Assembly (NCBI RefSeq): GCF_016820555.1
Contig: NZ_JADHDW010000012.1
Location: forward strand, 1 to 64,000
DNA length: 64,000 nt
Direction: 5' to 3'
Source of the DNA: Bacillus sp. REN10
GTDB taxonomy: Bacteria; Bacillota; Bacilli; Bacillales; Domibacillaceae
The notes under the pieces are model-generated. The model worked only from the letters and a program-made list of their open reading frames with translations, was not told the DNA's origin and ran no database searches. Positions 17,970 to 32,206 of this stretch are shown in pieces. The position numbers and the translations under genes are program-made. Numbering within the stretch: the stretch's first letter is position 1; every line of letters starts with the position of its first letter.

Positions 17970-19271
17970 TTATTTAATAAAGCCTTTATAATGACGTTTG
18001 ACAAGTTGTGCTTCCAGCTGTTTCATTGTTTCCAATGCGACACCTACTACAATTAGTATGCTTGTTCCGCCAATTTGAGCGGACTCTGGAAGGCCTGCAA
18101 ACTTAATAAAGAATACAGGAAGAACTGAGATGACAGACAAGAATATTGCACCAACAAATGTTAAACGATATAACACACTAGTTAAATAATCTTGCGTGTT
18201 TTTTCCAGGTCGAATACCTGGAATATATCCGCCCTGTTTCTTCAAGTTATCCGCAAGTTGTTCCGGATTCACTTGAACAAACGCGTAAAAATAAGTGAAT
18301 GCAACAATTAAGCCAATATAAAGAGTCATACCAATCGGCTTGGTGTGATCAAATATCTCTTGAATGGTTCTTGTCACATCATTAGAGCCAAAGAACGAAG
18401 AAATCGTCTGTGGCGTAATTAAAAATGCTACAGCAAAAATTACAGGAATAACTCCAGCTGCATTTACTTTTAACGGCAAATGAGTTGCTTGAGCACCTGG
18501 TGTGCTAATGCCACCGTTTCCTGTCATTCGCTTCGCATATTGAATAGGAATTTTGCGCAATGCTTGCTGCACAAAAATAACTCCAACTACAATAGCTAAT
18601 ACTGCTAATACGATCAATAATAAGACAACTATCTTTAAGAAAAGCTGTTCGCCTGCTCCCTCAATTTGCTGCGCATAAATTTGGTTAACAGCGTTAGGGA
18701 TTCCAGCCACAATTCCAGCTAAAATGATAATTGAAATACCATTTCCTACACCTTTAGAAGTAATCAACTCACCAAGCCACATTAAAAATGCAGTTCCAGC
18801 AGTTAATACAAGTGCAATGACTAAATAAGAAGCAAAACTTTGACTTTCAACTAACAAACCGCCAAATAAGCGGTTGAATCCATAAGACATTCCTAGTGCT
18901 TGGATAAATCCTAAAACAATGGTGAAGTATCTTGTGAATTGTGCCAGCTTACGTCGTCCTACTTCTCCTTGCTTTGACCATTCAGTAAACTTCGGAACAA
19001 CGTCCATTTGAAGCAACTGTACGATGATGGAGGCCGTAATGTACGGCATGATCCCCATCGCAAGAATTGAGAAGTTTTGTAAAGCTCCTCCTCCAAAGGT
19101 ATTGAGGAATCCGATCAGGTTAGCCCCGTCCTGCATTTTTAACACGTCTGCGTTAACATATGGAACAGGAATGAATGTACCGATTCGGAAGACGACTAAC
19201 ATAAGAAGGGTGAATATAATTTTTCTTCTTATATCACCCACACGCATAAAATTGGAGATTGTGCGAAACAT
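17970..19271 (-). CDS. secY: protein translocase subunit SecY
   Basis: A 433-residue channel protein with ten transmembrane segments. It forms the SecYEG protein-conducting channel with SecE (encoded at 45189-45374). The start of the protein ([18 protein letters not shown]) and the cytoplasmic loops with KRMTGNGG and GIRPGKNTQDYL are conserved. The ATG overlaps the rplO stop by one base. Confidence 0.98.
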   Translation of the reverse strand: MFRTISNFMRVGDIRRKIIFTLLMLVVFRIGTFIPVPYVNADVLKMQDGANLIGFLNTFGGGALQNFSILAMGIMPYITASIIVQLLQMDVVPKFTEWSKQGEVGRRKLAQFTRYFTIVLGFIQALGMSYGFNRLFGGLLVESQSFASYLVIALVLTAGTAFLMWLGELITSKGVGNGISIIILAGIVAGIPNAVNQIYAQQIEGAGEQLFLKIVVLLLIVLAVLAIVVGVIFVQQALRKIPIQYAKRMTGNGGISTPGAQATHLPLKVNAAGVIPVIFAVAFLITPQTISSFFGSNDVTRTIQEIFDHTKPIGMTLYIGLIVAFTYFYAFVQVNPEQLADNLKKQGGYIPGIRPGKNTQDYLTSVLYRLTFVGAIFLSVISVLPVFFIKFAGLPESAQIGGTSILIVVGVALETMKQLEAQLVKRHYKGFIK

Positions 19272-19711
19272 TATAACACCTCAGTTGTACCGCCAGCAGC
19301 TTCAATTGCTTCTTTAGCAGCAGCAGAGAATTTATGAGCTTTCACTGTTAGTTTCTTCTCTACATTCCCTTTAGCAAGAATTTTAATTCCTGCTTTTTCG
19401 TTGCTAACTACGCCAGTTTCAATAAGAAGCTCTGGTGTAACTTCAGTGCCTTCCTCAAAGCGGTTTAATGCATCAAGGTTAACGATCGCGAATTCTTTTC
19501 TGTTGATATTAGTGAAACCGCGTTTCGGTAAACGTCTGAATAAAGGTGTTTGACCACCTTCAAAGCCTAAACGTACACCACCGCCTGAACGGGCGTTTTG
19601 ACCTTTATGACCTTTACCTGCAGTTTTACCGTTACCAGAACCAGGACCGCGACCTACACGATTACGCTCTTTGCGAGCACCTGTAGCAGGTTTTAATTCA
19701 TGAAGTTTCAT
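19271..19711 (-). CDS. rplO: 50S ribosomal protein L15 (uL15)
   Basis: A 146-residue protein, Gly- and Arg-rich at the N-terminus ([20 protein letters not shown]), which threads into the 23S rRNA. Full length; overlaps the secY start by one base (TAATG). Confidence 0.97.
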   Translation of the reverse strand: MKLHELKPATGARKERNRVGRGPGSGNGKTAGKGHKGQNARSGGGVRLGFEGGQTPLFRRLPKRGFTNINRKEFAIVNLDALNRFEEGTEVTPELLIETGVVSNEKAGIKILAKGNVEKKLTVKAHKFSAAAKEAIEAAGGTTEVL

Positions 19712-19742
19712 GTTCGTGCACCTCCTTATTCGGTATTTAAAA

Positions 19743-19925
19743 TTAGATTTCTTTCACAGTCACTAAGTGAGACACTTTGTTGATCATGCCTCTGATAGCA
19801 GCGTTGTCTTGTTGCTCTACTGTTTGGTGCATCTTACGAAGACCAAGAGCCTTAACTGTTTCACGTTGATCTTGCGGACGACCGATCAAGCTACGAGTGA
19901 GGGTAATTTGTAATTTTTCAGCCAT
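19743..19925 (-). CDS. rpmD: 50S ribosomal protein L30 (uL30)
   Basis: A 60-residue protein with the conserved [19 protein letters not shown] segment. It lies between rpsE and rplO with short spacers, as in other Firmicutes. Confidence 0.96.
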   Translation of the reverse strand: MAEKLQITLTRSLIGRPQDQRETVKALGLRKMHQTVEQQDNAAIRGMINKVSHLVTVKEI

Positions 19926-19938
19926 GATAAATCCCTCC

Positions 19939-20439
19939 TTATCCTAACAGTTCTTCTACTGATTTTCCACGTAATTTAGCAACATCTTCTGCGCGTTTCA
20001 ATTGCTTAATTCCGTCGATTGTAGCACGTACCATGTTGATTGGCGTATTAGATCCTAAAGATTTAGAAAGGATATCTCCAACTCCGCCAAGCTCAAGTAC
20101 CGCACGAACAGGTCCACCAGCGATTACTCCAGTACCTTCAGAAGCAGGTTTTAGGAGAATTTGACCAGCACCGAAGCGACCGATTACTTCATGAGGTAAA
20201 GTTGTTCCAACCATAGGAACAGTTACAAGGTTTTTCTTTGCATCTTCAACAGCTTTACGGATAGCATCTGGAACTTCTTGTGCTTTACCAGTTCCAAATC
20301 CAACGTGTCCGTTCTTGTCACCGACAACAACTAGAGCAGTAAAGCGGAAACGACGACCACCCTTTACTACTTTCGCAACACGATTGACCGTAACTACGCG
20401 TTCTTCAAGTTCAAGTTTATTTGGATCAATGCGACGCAT
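19939..20439 (-). CDS. rpsE: 30S ribosomal protein S5 (uS5)
   Basis: A 166-residue protein important for decoding accuracy. It has the spectinomycin-site loop [10 protein letters not shown] in its usual unmutated form and the [14 protein letters not shown] segment. The rpmD start follows 13 bp after its stop. Confidence 0.97.
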   Translation of the reverse strand: MRRIDPNKLELEERVVTVNRVAKVVKGGRRFRFTALVVVGDKNGHVGFGTGKAQEVPDAIRKAVEDAKKNLVTVPMVGTTLPHEVIGRFGAGQILLKPASEGTGVIAGGPVRAVLELGGVGDILSKSLGSNTPINMVRATIDGIKQLKRAEDVAKLRGKSVEELLG

Positions 20440-20459
20440 TAATATGTCCCTCCTTTTTA

Positions 20460-20822
20460 TTAGAATTCTAATCCATTTTCACGAGCAGCGTCAGCTAAAG
20501 CTTTTACGCGTCCATGGTATAAGTATCCTCCGCGGTCGAATACTACGGATTTAATACCTTTTTCACTCGCTCTTTTCGCAACTAGTTCGCCAACTTTAGC
20601 AGCGGCTTCAGTGTTGCTTGTAGACTCTAAACCGAAATCTTTTTCGATTGTAGAAGCGCTAGCAAGAGTTACACCGTTCATGTCATCAATCACTTGAGCG
20701 TAAAGATGTTTGTTGGAACGGAAAATATTTAAACGTGGACGAGACTCTGTACCGTTGATTTTCGCACGTACACGAGCGTGTCTCTTTTTACGAGTTTTAT
20801 TTTTATCTGGCTTAGTAATCAT
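20460..20822 (-). CDS. rplR: 50S ribosomal protein L18 (uL18)
   Basis: A 120-residue 5S rRNA-binding protein with a basic N-terminus and the conserved [20 protein letters not shown]. The ATG at 20822 follows AAAGGAGTG and gives the exact family length; an ATG three codons upstream overlaps that site. Confidence 0.97.
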   Translation of the reverse strand: MITKPDKNKTRKKRHARVRAKINGTESRPRLNIFRSNKHLYAQVIDDMNGVTLASASTIEKDFGLESTSNTEAAAKVGELVAKRASEKGIKSVVFDRGGYLYHGRVKALADAARENGLEF

Positions 20823-20854
20823 CGTGGTCACTCCTTTCCTTTACCTAAGCGACA

Positions 20855-21391
20855 TTATTTACCTGTTTTACCTTCTTTACGACGTACATATTCACCTTCG
20901 TAGCGAATACCTTTACCTTTATAAGGCTCTGGCGGACGAACGTCACGGATATTAGCTGCAAACGCACCAACGCGCTCTTTGCTAACGCCTTTTACGATCA
21001 CTTTCGTGTTGGAAGGAACTTCAACTTCTACACCTGCTTCTGGTTCCATTTCAACTGGATGAGAGTAACCTACGTTAAGAACAAGCTTGTTACCTTGTTT
21101 TTGCGCACGGTACCCGACACCGATTAATTCAAGTGATTTTTCAAATCCTTTAGATACACCTTCAACCATATTTGCTAACAATGCACGAGTTGTACCGTGA
21201 ATTGTACGGTGCTCTTTAGACTCAGAAGGACGAACAATGTTGATCACGTTGCCTTCGACTTCGATTTTCATATCTTTATTGAACGTACGAGTAAGCTCAC
21301 CTTTAGGACCTTTAACAGTTACAGTGTTGTTCTCGTTTGTAAATGTTACACCTTCTGGTAGCTCGATTGGTTTTTTTCCTACGCGAGACAT
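20855..21391 (-). CDS. rplF: 50S ribosomal protein L6 (uL6)
   Basis: A 178-residue two-domain protein near the factor-binding site. Start [15 protein letters not shown] and the C-terminal [14 protein letters not shown] motif are conserved. Normal length and position between rpsH and rplR. Confidence 0.97.
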   Translation of the reverse strand: MSRVGKKPIELPEGVTFTNENNTVTVKGPKGELTRTFNKDMKIEVEGNVINIVRPSESKEHRTIHGTTRALLANMVEGVSKGFEKSLELIGVGYRAQKQGNKLVLNVGYSHPVEMEPEAGVEVEVPSNTKVIVKGVSKERVGAFAANIRDVRPPEPYKGKGIRYEGEYVRRKEGKTGK

Positions 21392-21421
21392 TCTGTTGCA
21401 CCTCCATTCATTACAAAAATA

Positions 21422-21820
21422 TTACCAAACGTATGCTAATACTTCTCCGCCAACTTGTTTAGCGCGAGCTTCTTTATCAGTTAATACACCGTTAGATGTT
21501 GAAACAAGAGCGATACCTAAACCGTTAAGTACTTTTGGTACCTCGTTAGCTTTCGCGTATACACGTAAACCAGGTTTACTGATACGTTTTAAACCAGTGA
21601 TAACACGCTCGTTGTTTGCACCGTATTTTAAGAAGATACGGATCATGCCTTGCTTGTTATCTTCGATGAATTCTACATCACGTACAAAACCTTCACGTTT
21701 AAGAATTTCAGCGATTTCTTTTTTGATGTTAGAAGCAGGTACTTCTAACTTCTCGTGACGCACCATGTTCGCATTGCGGATGCGAGTTAGCAAATCTGCA
21801 ATCGGATCTGTCATAACCAT
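21422..21820 (-). CDS. rpsH: 30S ribosomal protein S8 (uS8)
   Basis: A 132-residue 16S rRNA-binding assembly protein starting [17 protein letters not shown], with the conserved [13 protein letters not shown] near the end. Full length. In E. coli it is the feedback regulator of the spc operon; in Bacillus this role is not established. Confidence 0.97.
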   Translation of the reverse strand: MVMTDPIADLLTRIRNANMVRHEKLEVPASNIKKEIAEILKREGFVRDVEFIEDNKQGMIRIFLKYGANNERVITGLKRISKPGLRVYAKANEVPKVLNGLGIALVSTSNGVLTDKEARAKQVGGEVLAYVW

Positions 21821-21849
21821 ATTATTTACCTCCTTCCCAAGTCGTGGTA

Positions 21850-22050
<201 letters not shown>

Positions 22051-22059
22051 TTATAGCGA

Positions 22060-22599
22060 TTACTTTTGGAACGGCATTCCAATTTGAGTTAACAATTCGC
22101 GAGATTCTTCATCGCTTTTTGCAGTTGTAACAATTACGATATCCATACCGCGTACTTTGCTTACTTTATCGTAATCAATCTCAGGGAAGATCAATTGCTC
22201 CTTCACACCAAGTGTGTAGTTACCGCGTCCATCAAAAGATTTTTTTGAGATACCACGGAAGTCACGTACACGTGGAAGTGATACAGAGATTAATTTATCT
22301 AGGAATTCGTACATACGCTCTCCGCGTAATGTAACTTTCGCTCCGATTGGCATACCCTCACGAAGGCGGAAGCCAGCGATAGAATTTTTCGCACGAGTTA
22401 CTAGTGGTTTTTGACCAGTGATTAGAGCAAGTTCTTCAACAGCTACATCAAGAGCTTTCGCGTTTTGAACTGCGTCACCAATCCCCATGTTAACTACGAT
22501 TTTTTCAACTTTCGGTACTTGCATTACAGAGTCGTAATTGAATTTATTCATTAAAGCAGGTGTAATTTCATTAATATACTTTGCTTTAAGGCGGTTCAT
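22060..22599 (-). CDS. rplE: 50S ribosomal protein L5 (uL5)
   Basis: A 179-residue 5S rRNA-binding protein of the central protuberance. The conserved [19 protein letters not shown] and the [16 protein letters not shown] region are present. Full length. Confidence 0.97.
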   Translation of the reverse strand: MNRLKAKYINEITPALMNKFNYDSVMQVPKVEKIVVNMGIGDAVQNAKALDVAVEELALITGQKPLVTRAKNSIAGFRLREGMPIGAKVTLRGERMYEFLDKLISVSLPRVRDFRGISKKSFDGRGNYTLGVKEQLIFPEIDYDKVSKVRGMDIVIVTTAKSDEESRELLTQIGMPFQK

Positions 22600-22629
22600 A
22601 TAGTGTACCTCCCTTCATTAACTAACTTA

Positions 22630-22941
22630 TTATTTATCTAAAGTTTCACCGGATTTTTTTGCTACTCTTACTTTTTTACCATCAACCACTTTGAAGCCTA
22701 CACGAGTAGGTTCGTTAGTTTTAGGATCTAAAAGCATAACGTTAGAAACGTGAATAGGTGCCTCTTGGCTAATAATTCCGCCTTGCGGATTTACTTGTGA
22801 AGGTTTTGAGTGTTTCTTTACGATGTTTACGCCTTCTACAAGTACACGGTCTTTTTTAGGAAACGCTGCAAGCACGATGCCAGTTTTTCCTTTATCTTTG
22901 CCCGTGATCACCATGACTTTATCGCCTTTTTTTACATTCAT
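22630..22941 (-). CDS. rplX: 50S ribosomal protein L24 (uL24)
   Basis: A 103-residue KOW-domain protein that starts 50S assembly. [19 protein letters not shown] at the start is diagnostic. It is followed by rplE after 30 bp. Confidence 0.97.
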   Translation of the reverse strand: MNVKKGDKVMVITGKDKGKTGIVLAAFPKKDRVLVEGVNIVKKHSKPSQVNPQGGIISQEAPIHVSNVMLLDPKTNEPTRVGFKVVDGKKVRVAKKSGETLDK

Positions 22942-22987
22942 TTTATCGCACCTCCTTGAATGACCAAGTTGATAAAATTTATTTTCA

Positions 22988-23356
<369 letters not shown>

Positions 23357-23402
23357 TTATGTTACCTCCTTTCGGATGAGCATCTATCCGAACAATTATA
23401 TA

Positions 23403-23666
23403 TTAGATAATAACTGCTTTCTCAACAACTTCAACAAGACGGAAGCGTTTTGTAGCAGAAAGTGGGCGAGTTTCCATGATACGAACTACATCGCCGATTT
23501 TTGCTTCATTCAACTCATCATGAGCTTTGAATTTTTTAGAGTACTTAACGCGTTTGCCGTAAAGTGAGTGCTTTTTGTAAGTTTCTACTAAAACGGTAAC
23601 TGTCTTATCCATTTTGTCCGACACAACACGTCCAGTATAAACTTTACGTTGGTTACGTTCACTCAT
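23403..23666 (-). CDS. rpsQ: 30S ribosomal protein S17 (uS17)
   Basis: An 87-residue OB-fold protein that binds 16S rRNA early in assembly. The conserved [20 protein letters not shown] is present. Preceded by AGGAGG. Confidence 0.97.
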   Translation of the reverse strand: MSERNQRKVYTGRVVSDKMDKTVTVLVETYKKHSLYGKRVKYSKKFKAHDELNEAKIGDVVRIMETRPLSATKRFRLVEVVEKAVII

Positions 23667-23685
23667 TGTGCAAACCTCCTCTCAA

Positions 23686-24972
<1,287 letters not shown>

Positions 24973-24975
24973 GAA

Positions 24976-25317
24976 TTATCCCTCCTTCTTTTCTGATACC
25001 ACGATTGTGATGTGGCTAGTGCGTTTGTTAATTTGGCTTGCACGTCCCATAGCGCGTGGACGGAAACGTTTTAAAGTTGGACCTTCATCAACAAATGCTT
25101 GTTTTACAACAAGGTTATTAATGTCCATATCGTAGTTATGCTCTGCATTGGCAACTGCAGATTTCAATAATTTTTCAATGACAGGAGATGCAACTTTTGG
25201 CGTGTGACGCAAAATAGCTACAGCCTCTCCTACTTGCTTTCCTCGAATCAAGTCAATCACTAAGCGTGCTTTACGAGGAGCAATACGAACTGTTCTTACG
25301 ACAGCTTTTGCTTCCAT
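24976..25317 (-). CDS. rplV: 50S ribosomal protein L22 (uL22)
   Basis: A 113-residue protein whose extended loop lines the exit tunnel. The loop tip [16 protein letters not shown] is of the usual, macrolide-sensitive type as far as the sequence shows. Full length. Confidence 0.97.
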   Translation of the reverse strand: MEAKAVVRTVRIAPRKARLVIDLIRGKQVGEAVAILRHTPKVASPVIEKLLKSAVANAEHNYDMDINNLVVKQAFVDEGPTLKRFRPRAMGRASQINKRTSHITIVVSEKKEG

Positions 25318-25335
25318 TAGGATACCCTCCTCTCA

Positions 25336-25665
<330 letters not shown>

Positions 25666-25674
25666 TCAATTACG

Positions 25675-26505
25675 TTATTTTTTACGGCGACGAACGATGA
25701 ATTTATCGCTTTTGTTTGTTTTCTTACGAGTTTTGTAACCAAGAGTTGGTTTACCCCATGGTGTAACAGGTGATTTACGTCCGATTGGTGAACGTCCTTC
25801 ACCACCACCGTGTGGATGGTCATTAGGGTTCATAACAGATCCGCGAACAGTAGGTTTTTTACCTAACCAGCGAGAGCGACCTGCTTTACCAATATTGATT
25901 AATTCGTGTTGTTCGTTACCAACTTGACCGATAGAAGCACGGCAAGTAGCTAGAATCATACGAACTTCTCCAGAAGTTAAACGTACAAGAACGTATTTAC
26001 CTTCTTTACCTAATACTTGTGCAGAAGTACCCGCAGAACGAACTAATTGTCCGCCTTTTCCAGGTTTTAATTCAATATTGTGAATAACTGTACCTACAGG
26101 AATGTTTGCTAAAGGAAGAGCGTTTCCTACTTTAATGTCAGCTTCTGAGCCAGACATTACTTCCATTCCAACTTTAAGGTTTTTAGGTGCTAAGATATAG
26201 CGTTTTTCACCATCTACATAGTTGATTAACGCGATGTTTGCTGAGCGGTTTGGATCATACTCAATTGTGGCAACGCGTCCTGGTATACCATCTTTATCGC
26301 GTTTGAAGTCGATAATACGGTATTGACGCTTATGACCGCCACCATGATGACGAACAGTAATTTTACCTTGGTTGTTACGGCCGCCTTTTCTTTTAATAGG
26401 CGCTAGCAATGACTTTTCTGGAGTGCTAGTTGTAATTTCAGCAAAATCAGATACTGTCATCCCGCGACGACCATTTGTGGTTGGTTTATACTTTTTAATC
26501 GCCAT
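25675..26505 (-). CDS. rplB: 50S ribosomal protein L2 (uL2)
   Basis: A 276-residue protein needed for subunit association and peptidyl transfer. The conserved histidine region [17 protein letters not shown] is intact near the C-terminus. Full length. Confidence 0.97.
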   Translation of the reverse strand: MAIKKYKPTTNGRRGMTVSDFAEITTSTPEKSLLAPIKRKGGRNNQGKITVRHHGGGHKRQYRIIDFKRDKDGIPGRVATIEYDPNRSANIALINYVDGEKRYILAPKNLKVGMEVMSGSEADIKVGNALPLANIPVGTVIHNIELKPGKGGQLVRSAGTSAQVLGKEGKYVLVRLTSGEVRMILATCRASIGQVGNEQHELINIGKAGRSRWLGKKPTVRGSVMNPNDHPHGGGEGRSPIGRKSPVTPWGKPTLGYKTRKKTNKSDKFIVRRRKK

Positions 26506-26536
26506 GTCTTTTCCCTCCTCTTCTAATAGTTTTTAA

Positions 26537-26821
26537 TTATACTTCAAAAAGTTCGATTTCTTTGCTGTCTTGAGTTAATGTAACAACCGCTTTACGGCGT
26601 TTGTTCGTATAACCTGCATAACGACCCATGCGTTTGAACTTACCTTTGTAGTTCATGATGTTGACTTTCGCAACTTTCACACCAAAGATTTCTTCGATAG
26701 CATCTTTAACTTGTGTTTTGTTCGCTCTTACATCAACTTCGAATGTATATTTTTTATCAACCATAATTTCAGTTGAATGTTCAGTAATAACGGGGCGCTT
26801 AATGATATCGCGAGCTTCCAT
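26537..26821 (-). CDS. rplW: 50S ribosomal protein L23 (uL23)
   Basis: A 94-residue protein at the tunnel exit and the main docking site for trigger factor and SRP. The [11 protein letters not shown] start and [11 protein letters not shown] motif are conserved. Its ATG overlaps the rplD stop by one base. Confidence 0.97.
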   Translation of the reverse strand: MEARDIIKRPVITEHSTEIMVDKKYTFEVDVRANKTQVKDAIEEIFGVKVAKVNIMNYKGKFKRMGRYAGYTNKRRKAVVTLTQDSKEIELFEV

Positions 26822-27444
26822 TATGCAAGCACCTCCTCTACTTTTTCAACAGCTGCTTTAGTCATAATTAATTTATCATGACCAACTAAATCTAAAACAC
26901 TAATGCCATTTGCTTCTACAACTGTTACACCAGGGATGTTACGAGCTGATAAAGCAACATTTTCGTTTAGGCTTTCTGTTACGATTAATGCTTTAGTATC
27001 TACAGAAAGGTTTTTAAGAACACTTGCGAATTCTTTTGTTTTAGGAGCGTCTAAAGTTAGAGCTTCTAATACTAGAATGTTTTGTTCGGCTACTTTTGCA
27101 GATAAAGCAGATTTGATCGCTAAGCGACGTACTTTTTTAGGTAATTTGTAGCTGTAGCTGCGTGGAACAGGTCCAAATACAGTACCACCGCCGCGCCATT
27201 GTGGAGATCTGATAGATCCTTGACGTGCGCGTCCAGTACCTTTTTGGCGCCATGGTTTACGACCACCGCCACGTACTTCAGCACGAGTTTTTACTTTATG
27301 TGTTCCTTGACGTAATGAAGCTCTTTGCATCATTAACGCTTCAAATACAACATGTTCATTAGGTTCAATACCAAATACAGATTCGTTAAGTTCGATTTCG
27401 CCAACTTGCGCTCCGCTTTGGTTTAATAATGTAACTTTTGGCAT
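26821..27444 (-). CDS. rplD: 50S ribosomal protein L4 (uL4)
   Basis: A 207-residue protein with the long tunnel loop ([19 protein letters not shown]). Full length. In E. coli L4 represses its own operon; a different S10 leader lies upstream of this operon. Confidence 0.97.
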   Translation of the reverse strand: MPKVTLLNQSGAQVGEIELNESVFGIEPNEHVVFEALMMQRASLRQGTHKVKTRAEVRGGGRKPWRQKGTGRARQGSIRSPQWRGGGTVFGPVPRSYSYKLPKKVRRLAIKSALSAKVAEQNILVLEALTLDAPKTKEFASVLKNLSVDTKALIVTESLNENVALSARNIPGVTVVEANGISVLDLVGHDKLIMTKAAVEKVEEVLA

Positions 27445-27474
27445 TCTTGTTTCCTCCTTTCTCGGAAAATGATA

Positions 27475-28101
27475 TTATTTCGCTTTTACAGCGCTTTGAA
27501 TTTTAACTAATGCTTTTCTAGGACCAGGTACATTACCTTTAACTAGAATAACGTTGCGCTCCGCATCTACTTTAACTACTTGTAGGTTTTGGATAGTGAT
27601 TTGATCTCCACCCATGCGACCAGGAAGTAATTTGTTTTTGAATACGCGGTTAGGCGCTACAGGACCCATTGAACCTGGGCGACGATGGTAACGTGAACCG
27701 TGGGACATTGGTCCGCGGCTTTGTCCGTGGCGTTTAATAGCACCTTGGAAACCTTTACCTTTCGATACTCCTGTTACGTCGATGATATCTCCCTCAGCGA
27801 AAATATCTACCTTGACTTCTTGACCAACTTCTAGTTCTCCTTCGAAGTTACGGAACTCACGAATGAAGCGCTTAGGTGCAGTGTTTGCTTTTGCAACGTG
27901 ACCTTTAGCTGGTTTGTTAGCAAGCTTTTCGCGCTTGTCATCAAAACCTAACTGGATCGCTTCGTAGCCGTCGCTTTCGATTGTTTTCTTTTGTAGCACA
28001 ACGTTTGGTGCTGCTTCAATTACAGTTACAGGGATCAAATCACCGTTTTCAGCAAACACTTGAGTCATACCGATTTTTCTTCCTAAGATTCCTTTGGTCA
28101 T
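27475..28101 (-). CDS. rplC: 50S ribosomal protein L3 (uL3)
   Basis: A 208-residue assembly-initiating protein whose loop reaches the peptidyl transferase centre. [16 protein letters not shown] and [19 protein letters not shown] are conserved. It follows rpsJ by 36 bp. Confidence 0.97.
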   Translation of the reverse strand: MTKGILGRKIGMTQVFAENGDLIPVTVIEAAPNVVLQKKTIESDGYEAIQLGFDDKREKLANKPAKGHVAKANTAPKRFIREFRNFEGELEVGQEVKVDIFAEGDIIDVTGVSKGKGFQGAIKRHGQSRGPMSHGSRYHRRPGSMGPVAPNRVFKNKLLPGRMGGDQITIQNLQVVKVDAERNVILVKGNVPGPRKALVKIQSAVKAK

Positions 28102-28137
28102 GAGTCACACCTCCTAAAATTGTTAGTTTTATATAAA

Positions 28138-28575
<438 letters not shown>

Positions 28576-28580
28576 TGTTA

Positions 28581-28609
28581 ATTATACACTGTTAGCAAAT
28601 TATACGCAA
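28581..28609 (-). promoter_or_regulatory. sigma-A promoter of the S10 superoperon
   Basis: Minus-strand -35 TTGCGT (28604-28609) and perfect -10 TATAAT (28581-28586) with 17-bp spacer. Two further TATAAT boxes lie upstream, near 28600 and 28655, without clear -35 partners. Confidence 0.75.
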
Positions 28610-28703
28610 CTATTTTTTGAAACTTTTTCATCAGCGCACTTTTTTCATTATACATATATCTTCTGTTCATTTCAACTATGAATAAAAGAGAGATATCAAT
28701 AGA

Positions 28704-28739
28704 GTAAAAAATGACAGATGGGATTCCCATCTGTCATTT
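28704..28739 (-). terminator. terminator after tuf
   Basis: A perfect 15-bp inverted repeat (AAATGACAGATGGGA and complement) with a minimal loop, followed on the minus strand by T6. It closes the str/tuf transcripts 19 bp after the tuf stop. Confidence 0.92.
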
Positions 28740-28757
28740 GGTTTATCTGTCAATCAA

Positions 28758-29945
28758 TTATTTTTCGATTGTAGATACAACGCCTGAACCTACTGTACGT
28801 CCACCTTCACGAATTGAGAAACGAGTTCCTTCTTCGATCGCGATTGGAGAGATAAGTTCAACTGTCATTTCAATGTTATCTCCAGGCATAACCATTTCTA
28901 CGCCTTCAGGAAGATTAACAACACCAGTTACGTCAGTTGTACGGAAGTAGAACTGAGGACGGTAGTTTGTGAAGAATGGAGTGTGACGTCCACCCTCTTC
29001 TTTAGATAATACGTAAACTTCAGCTTTGAACTTAGTGTGTGGAGTGATTGAACCTGGCTTAGCAAGTACTTGACCACGTTGGATTTCTTCACGTGCAACA
29101 CCACGAAGAAGAGCACCAATGTTGTCTCCAGCTTCAGCATAGTCAAGAAGCTTACGGAACATTTCTACACCAGTAACAGTTGTTTTCTTAGCTTCTTCAG
29201 CAAGACCAATGATCTCGATTTCGTCACCAACTTTTACTTGTCCACGCTCAACACGACCTGTAGCAACAGTACCACGACCAGTGATTGAGAATACGTCCTC
29301 AACTGGCATCATGAATGGTTTCTCAGTGTCACGTTCTGGAGTTGGAACGTACTCATCAACCGCAGCCATAAGTTCAAGGATTTTTTCTTCCCACTCAGGC
29401 TCACCTTCAAGAGCTTTAAGAGCAGAACCTTTAATTACTGGTACGTCATCACCAGGGAAATCGTACTCAGAAAGAAGGTCACGAACTTCCATTTCTACTA
29501 GTTCAAGAAGCTCTTCATCATCTACCATGTCACATTTGTTTAAGAATACAACTAGGTATGGAACACCTACGTTACGAGAAAGAAGGATGTGCTCGCGTGT
29601 TTGTGGCATTGGACCATCAGCAGCAGATACTACTAAGATACCGCCGTCCATTTGAGCAGCTCCAGTGATCATGTTTTTAACGTAGTCAGCATGTCCTGGG
29701 CAGTCAACGTGCGCATAGTGACGTGTAGCCGTTTCATACTCAACGTGAGAAGTGTTGATTGTGATACCGCGCTCACGCTCTTCTGGAGCGTTGTCGATTT
29801 GATCATAACCGCGTGCTTCACCGCCACCTGCTTTTGCAAGAACAGTTGTGATCGCTGCAGTTAAAGTTGTTTTACCATGGTCAACGTGACCGATTGTACC
29901 GATATTCGCATGTGTTTTCGAACGGTCGAATTTTTCCTTAGCCAT
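28758..29945 (-). CDS. tuf: elongation factor Tu
   Basis: A 395-residue GTPase that brings aminoacyl-tRNA to the ribosome. G motifs [18 protein letters not shown] and NKCDMVD are intact, followed by the two beta-barrel domains. It has its own promoter and hairpin leader after fusA, so it can be made in excess over the rest of the str operon. Confidence 0.98.
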   Translation of the reverse strand: MAKEKFDRSKTHANIGTIGHVDHGKTTLTAAITTVLAKAGGGEARGYDQIDNAPEERERGITINTSHVEYETATRHYAHVDCPGHADYVKNMITGAAQMDGGILVVSAADGPMPQTREHILLSRNVGVPYLVVFLNKCDMVDDEELLELVEMEVRDLLSEYDFPGDDVPVIKGSALKALEGEPEWEEKILELMAAVDEYVPTPERDTEKPFMMPVEDVFSITGRGTVATGRVERGQVKVGDEIEIIGLAEEAKKTTVTGVEMFRKLLDYAEAGDNIGALLRGVAREEIQRGQVLAKPGSITPHTKFKAEVYVLSKEEGGRHTPFFTNYRPQFYFRTTDVTGVVNLPEGVEMVMPGDNIEMTVELISPIAIEEGTRFSIREGGRTVGSGVVSTIEK

Positions 29946-29994
29946 TAGGAAATCCTCCTTTAAGTTATAAAAGTTTAATTTAAGTATATATGGG

Positions 29995-30026
29995 CTTTGA
30001 AGGCAGAAGGGCTTCCACCTTCAAAG
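29995..30026 (-). other. hairpin in the tuf leader
   Basis: Arms CTTTGAAGG and CCTTCAAAG pair with a smaller GAAG/CTTC hairpin inside. It lies between the tuf promoter and the ribosome binding site and has no T-run. It may stabilise the tuf mRNA or stop slow read-through (inference). Confidence 0.6.
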
Positions 30027-30047
30027 ATACCAAAGCTTACAATAGTA

Positions 30048-30076
30048 TTTATACTTTATTAGGAAGTATAAATCAA
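30048..30076 (-). promoter_or_regulatory. sigma-A promoter of tuf
   Basis: Minus-strand -35 TTGATT (30071-30076) and -10 TATAAA (30048-30053), 17 bp apart. The -35 abuts the fusA stop codon. Confidence 0.75.
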
Positions 30077-32155
30077 TTATTCGCCTTTATTTTTTTTAAT
30101 AATTTCATCAGAAACTGATTTTGGCACTTCTTCATAATGATCAAAGTGCATAGAGTATGTTCCACGACCTTGCGTGTTAGAACGCAATGAAGTTGCATAT
30201 CCAAACATTTCTGATAGAGGAACGTACGCTTTAACTACTTGAGCGTTTCCGCGAGCTTCCATTCCTTCTACGCGTCCACGGCGAGAAGTAACGTCACCCA
30301 TGATGTCTCCCAGATATTCATCCGGAATAACAACTTCTACTTTCATCATTGGCTCAAGGATAACTGGGTTACATTTAGATGCTGCATTTTTAAGAGCCAT
30401 AGAAGCAGCGATTTTAAATGCCATCTCACTGGAGTCAACATCATGGTATGAACCATCAAATAGTTTTGCTTTGATGTCAACCAATGGATAACCAGCAAGA
30501 ACACCATTTTGTAATGCATCTTCAAGACCGGCTTGAACCGCTGGGATGTATTCACGTGGAACAACCCCACCTACGATTGCATTTTCGAATTCAAATCCTG
30601 CTCCTTCTTCGTTAGGAGCGAATTCGATCCAAACGTGACCGAATTGTCCGCGTCCACCAGATTGACGAGCAAATTTACCCTCAACTTGAGCAGATCCACG
30701 GAAAGTTTCACGGTAAGCAACTTGAGGAGCACCAACGTTCGCTTCTACTTTGAACTCGCGACGCATACGGTCAACGATAATATCAAGGTGAAGCTCACCC
30801 ATACCAGAGATGATAACTTGTCCAGTTTCCTGGTTCGTTTCAGCACGGAATGTAGGATCCTCTTCTTGAAGTTTTTGTAAAGCTGTAGACATTTTCGCCT
30901 GGTCAGCTTTTGATTTTGGTTCTACTGATAATGAAATTACCGGCTCAGGGAATTCCATTGACTCAAGAATAACAAGGTTTTTCTCGTCACATAATGTGTC
31001 ACCAGTAGTTGTATCTTTTAAACCAACTGCAGCAGCGATATCTCCAGCATGTACTTCGGAGATCTCTTCACGTGAGTTCGCATGCATTTGAAGAATACGA
31101 CCTACACGCTCACGCTTACCTTTAGTTGAGTTTTGAACATATGATCCAGAGTTAAGGATACCAGAATATACGCGGAAGAAAGTTAATTTACCGACATAAG
31201 GGTCAGTCATAACTTTAAATGCAAGCGCTGAGAATGGTGCATCGTCACTTGAAGGACGAGTTACTTCTTCGTCGCTGTCCGGTAAAGTACCTTTAATTGC
31301 TGGTACGTCAGTTGGAGCTGGAAGGTAATCAATTACTGCATCTAGCATTAATTGTACCCCTTTGTTTTTGAATGCAGTTCCGCATAGAACTGGGAAGAAT
31401 TCAACGTTTACTGTACCTTTACGGATCGCAGCTTTGATTTCTTCTTTCGTAAGCTCTTCTCCACCAAGGTATTTCTCCATTAATTCTTCATCAAGTTCAG
31501 CTACTGCTTCAATTAACTTTTCACGGTACTCTTCTGCTTGGTCTTGATACTCAGCAGGGATTTCACCCTCCTCGATTTCAGTTCCAAGGTCGTTGCCGTA
31601 GAAAGTTGCTTTCATTTCAATTAAATCGATGATACCGCGGAACTCATCTTCTGCACCAATTGGTAATTGGATCGGATGAGCATTTGCCATCAAACGATTG
31701 TGAATTGTTCCTACAGAGTATAGGAAGTCCGCACCGATTTTATCCATTTTGTTAACGAATACGATACGTGGAACTCCGTAAGTAGTAGCCTGACGCCAAA
31801 CAGTTTCTGTTTGAGGCTCAACACCAGATTGAGCGTCAAGCACTGTTACTGCACCATCAAGTACACGAAGAGAACGTTCAACTTCAACAGTGAAGTCTAC
31901 GTGTCCTGGAGTATCGATGATATTTACACGGTTACCCTTCCATTGAGCTGTAGTTGCAGCGGAAGTGATTGTGATACCGCGTTCTTGTTCTTGTTCCATC
32001 CAGTCCATTTGAGAAGCACCTTCGTGAGTCTCACCAATTTTATGGATACGGCCTGTGTAATAAAGAATACGCTCGGTTGTTGTTGTCTTACCGGCATCGA
32101 TGTGAGCCATGATACCGATATTTCGAGTGTTTTCTAAGGAGAACTCTCTTGCCAT
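30077..32155 (-). CDS. fusA: elongation factor G
   Basis: A 692-residue translocation GTPase with five domains. G motifs [22 protein letters not shown] and NKMDKIG are present, and domain IV carries [13 protein letters not shown]. It follows rpsG by 51 bp in the str operon. Confidence 0.98.
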   Translation of the reverse strand: MAREFSLENTRNIGIMAHIDAGKTTTTERILYYTGRIHKIGETHEGASQMDWMEQEQERGITITSAATTAQWKGNRVNIIDTPGHVDFTVEVERSLRVLDGAVTVLDAQSGVEPQTETVWRQATTYGVPRIVFVNKMDKIGADFLYSVGTIHNRLMANAHPIQLPIGAEDEFRGIIDLIEMKATFYGNDLGTEIEEGEIPAEYQDQAEEYREKLIEAVAELDEELMEKYLGGEELTKEEIKAAIRKGTVNVEFFPVLCGTAFKNKGVQLMLDAVIDYLPAPTDVPAIKGTLPDSDEEVTRPSSDDAPFSALAFKVMTDPYVGKLTFFRVYSGILNSGSYVQNSTKGKRERVGRILQMHANSREEISEVHAGDIAAAVGLKDTTTGDTLCDEKNLVILESMEFPEPVISLSVEPKSKADQAKMSTALQKLQEEDPTFRAETNQETGQVIISGMGELHLDIIVDRMRREFKVEANVGAPQVAYRETFRGSAQVEGKFARQSGGRGQFGHVWIEFAPNEEGAGFEFENAIVGGVVPREYIPAVQAGLEDALQNGVLAGYPLVDIKAKLFDGSYHDVDSSEMAFKIAASMALKNAASKCNPVILEPMMKVEVVIPDEYLGDIMGDVTSRRGRVEGMEARGNAQVVKAYVPLSEMFGYATSLRSNTQGRGTYSMHFDHYEEVPKSVSDEIIKKNKGE

Positions 32156-32206
32156 CTGTGTTTTTCTCCTTCCTTAATTAGGTTGTTTTTTATAATAAAA
32201 ATAATC

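Noticed and set aside
21237-21758. A 173-codon plus-strand open frame opposite rplF and rpsH
   Set aside because: Antisense shadow of conserved genes; low-complexity Ser/Thr/Leu composition typical of such shadows.
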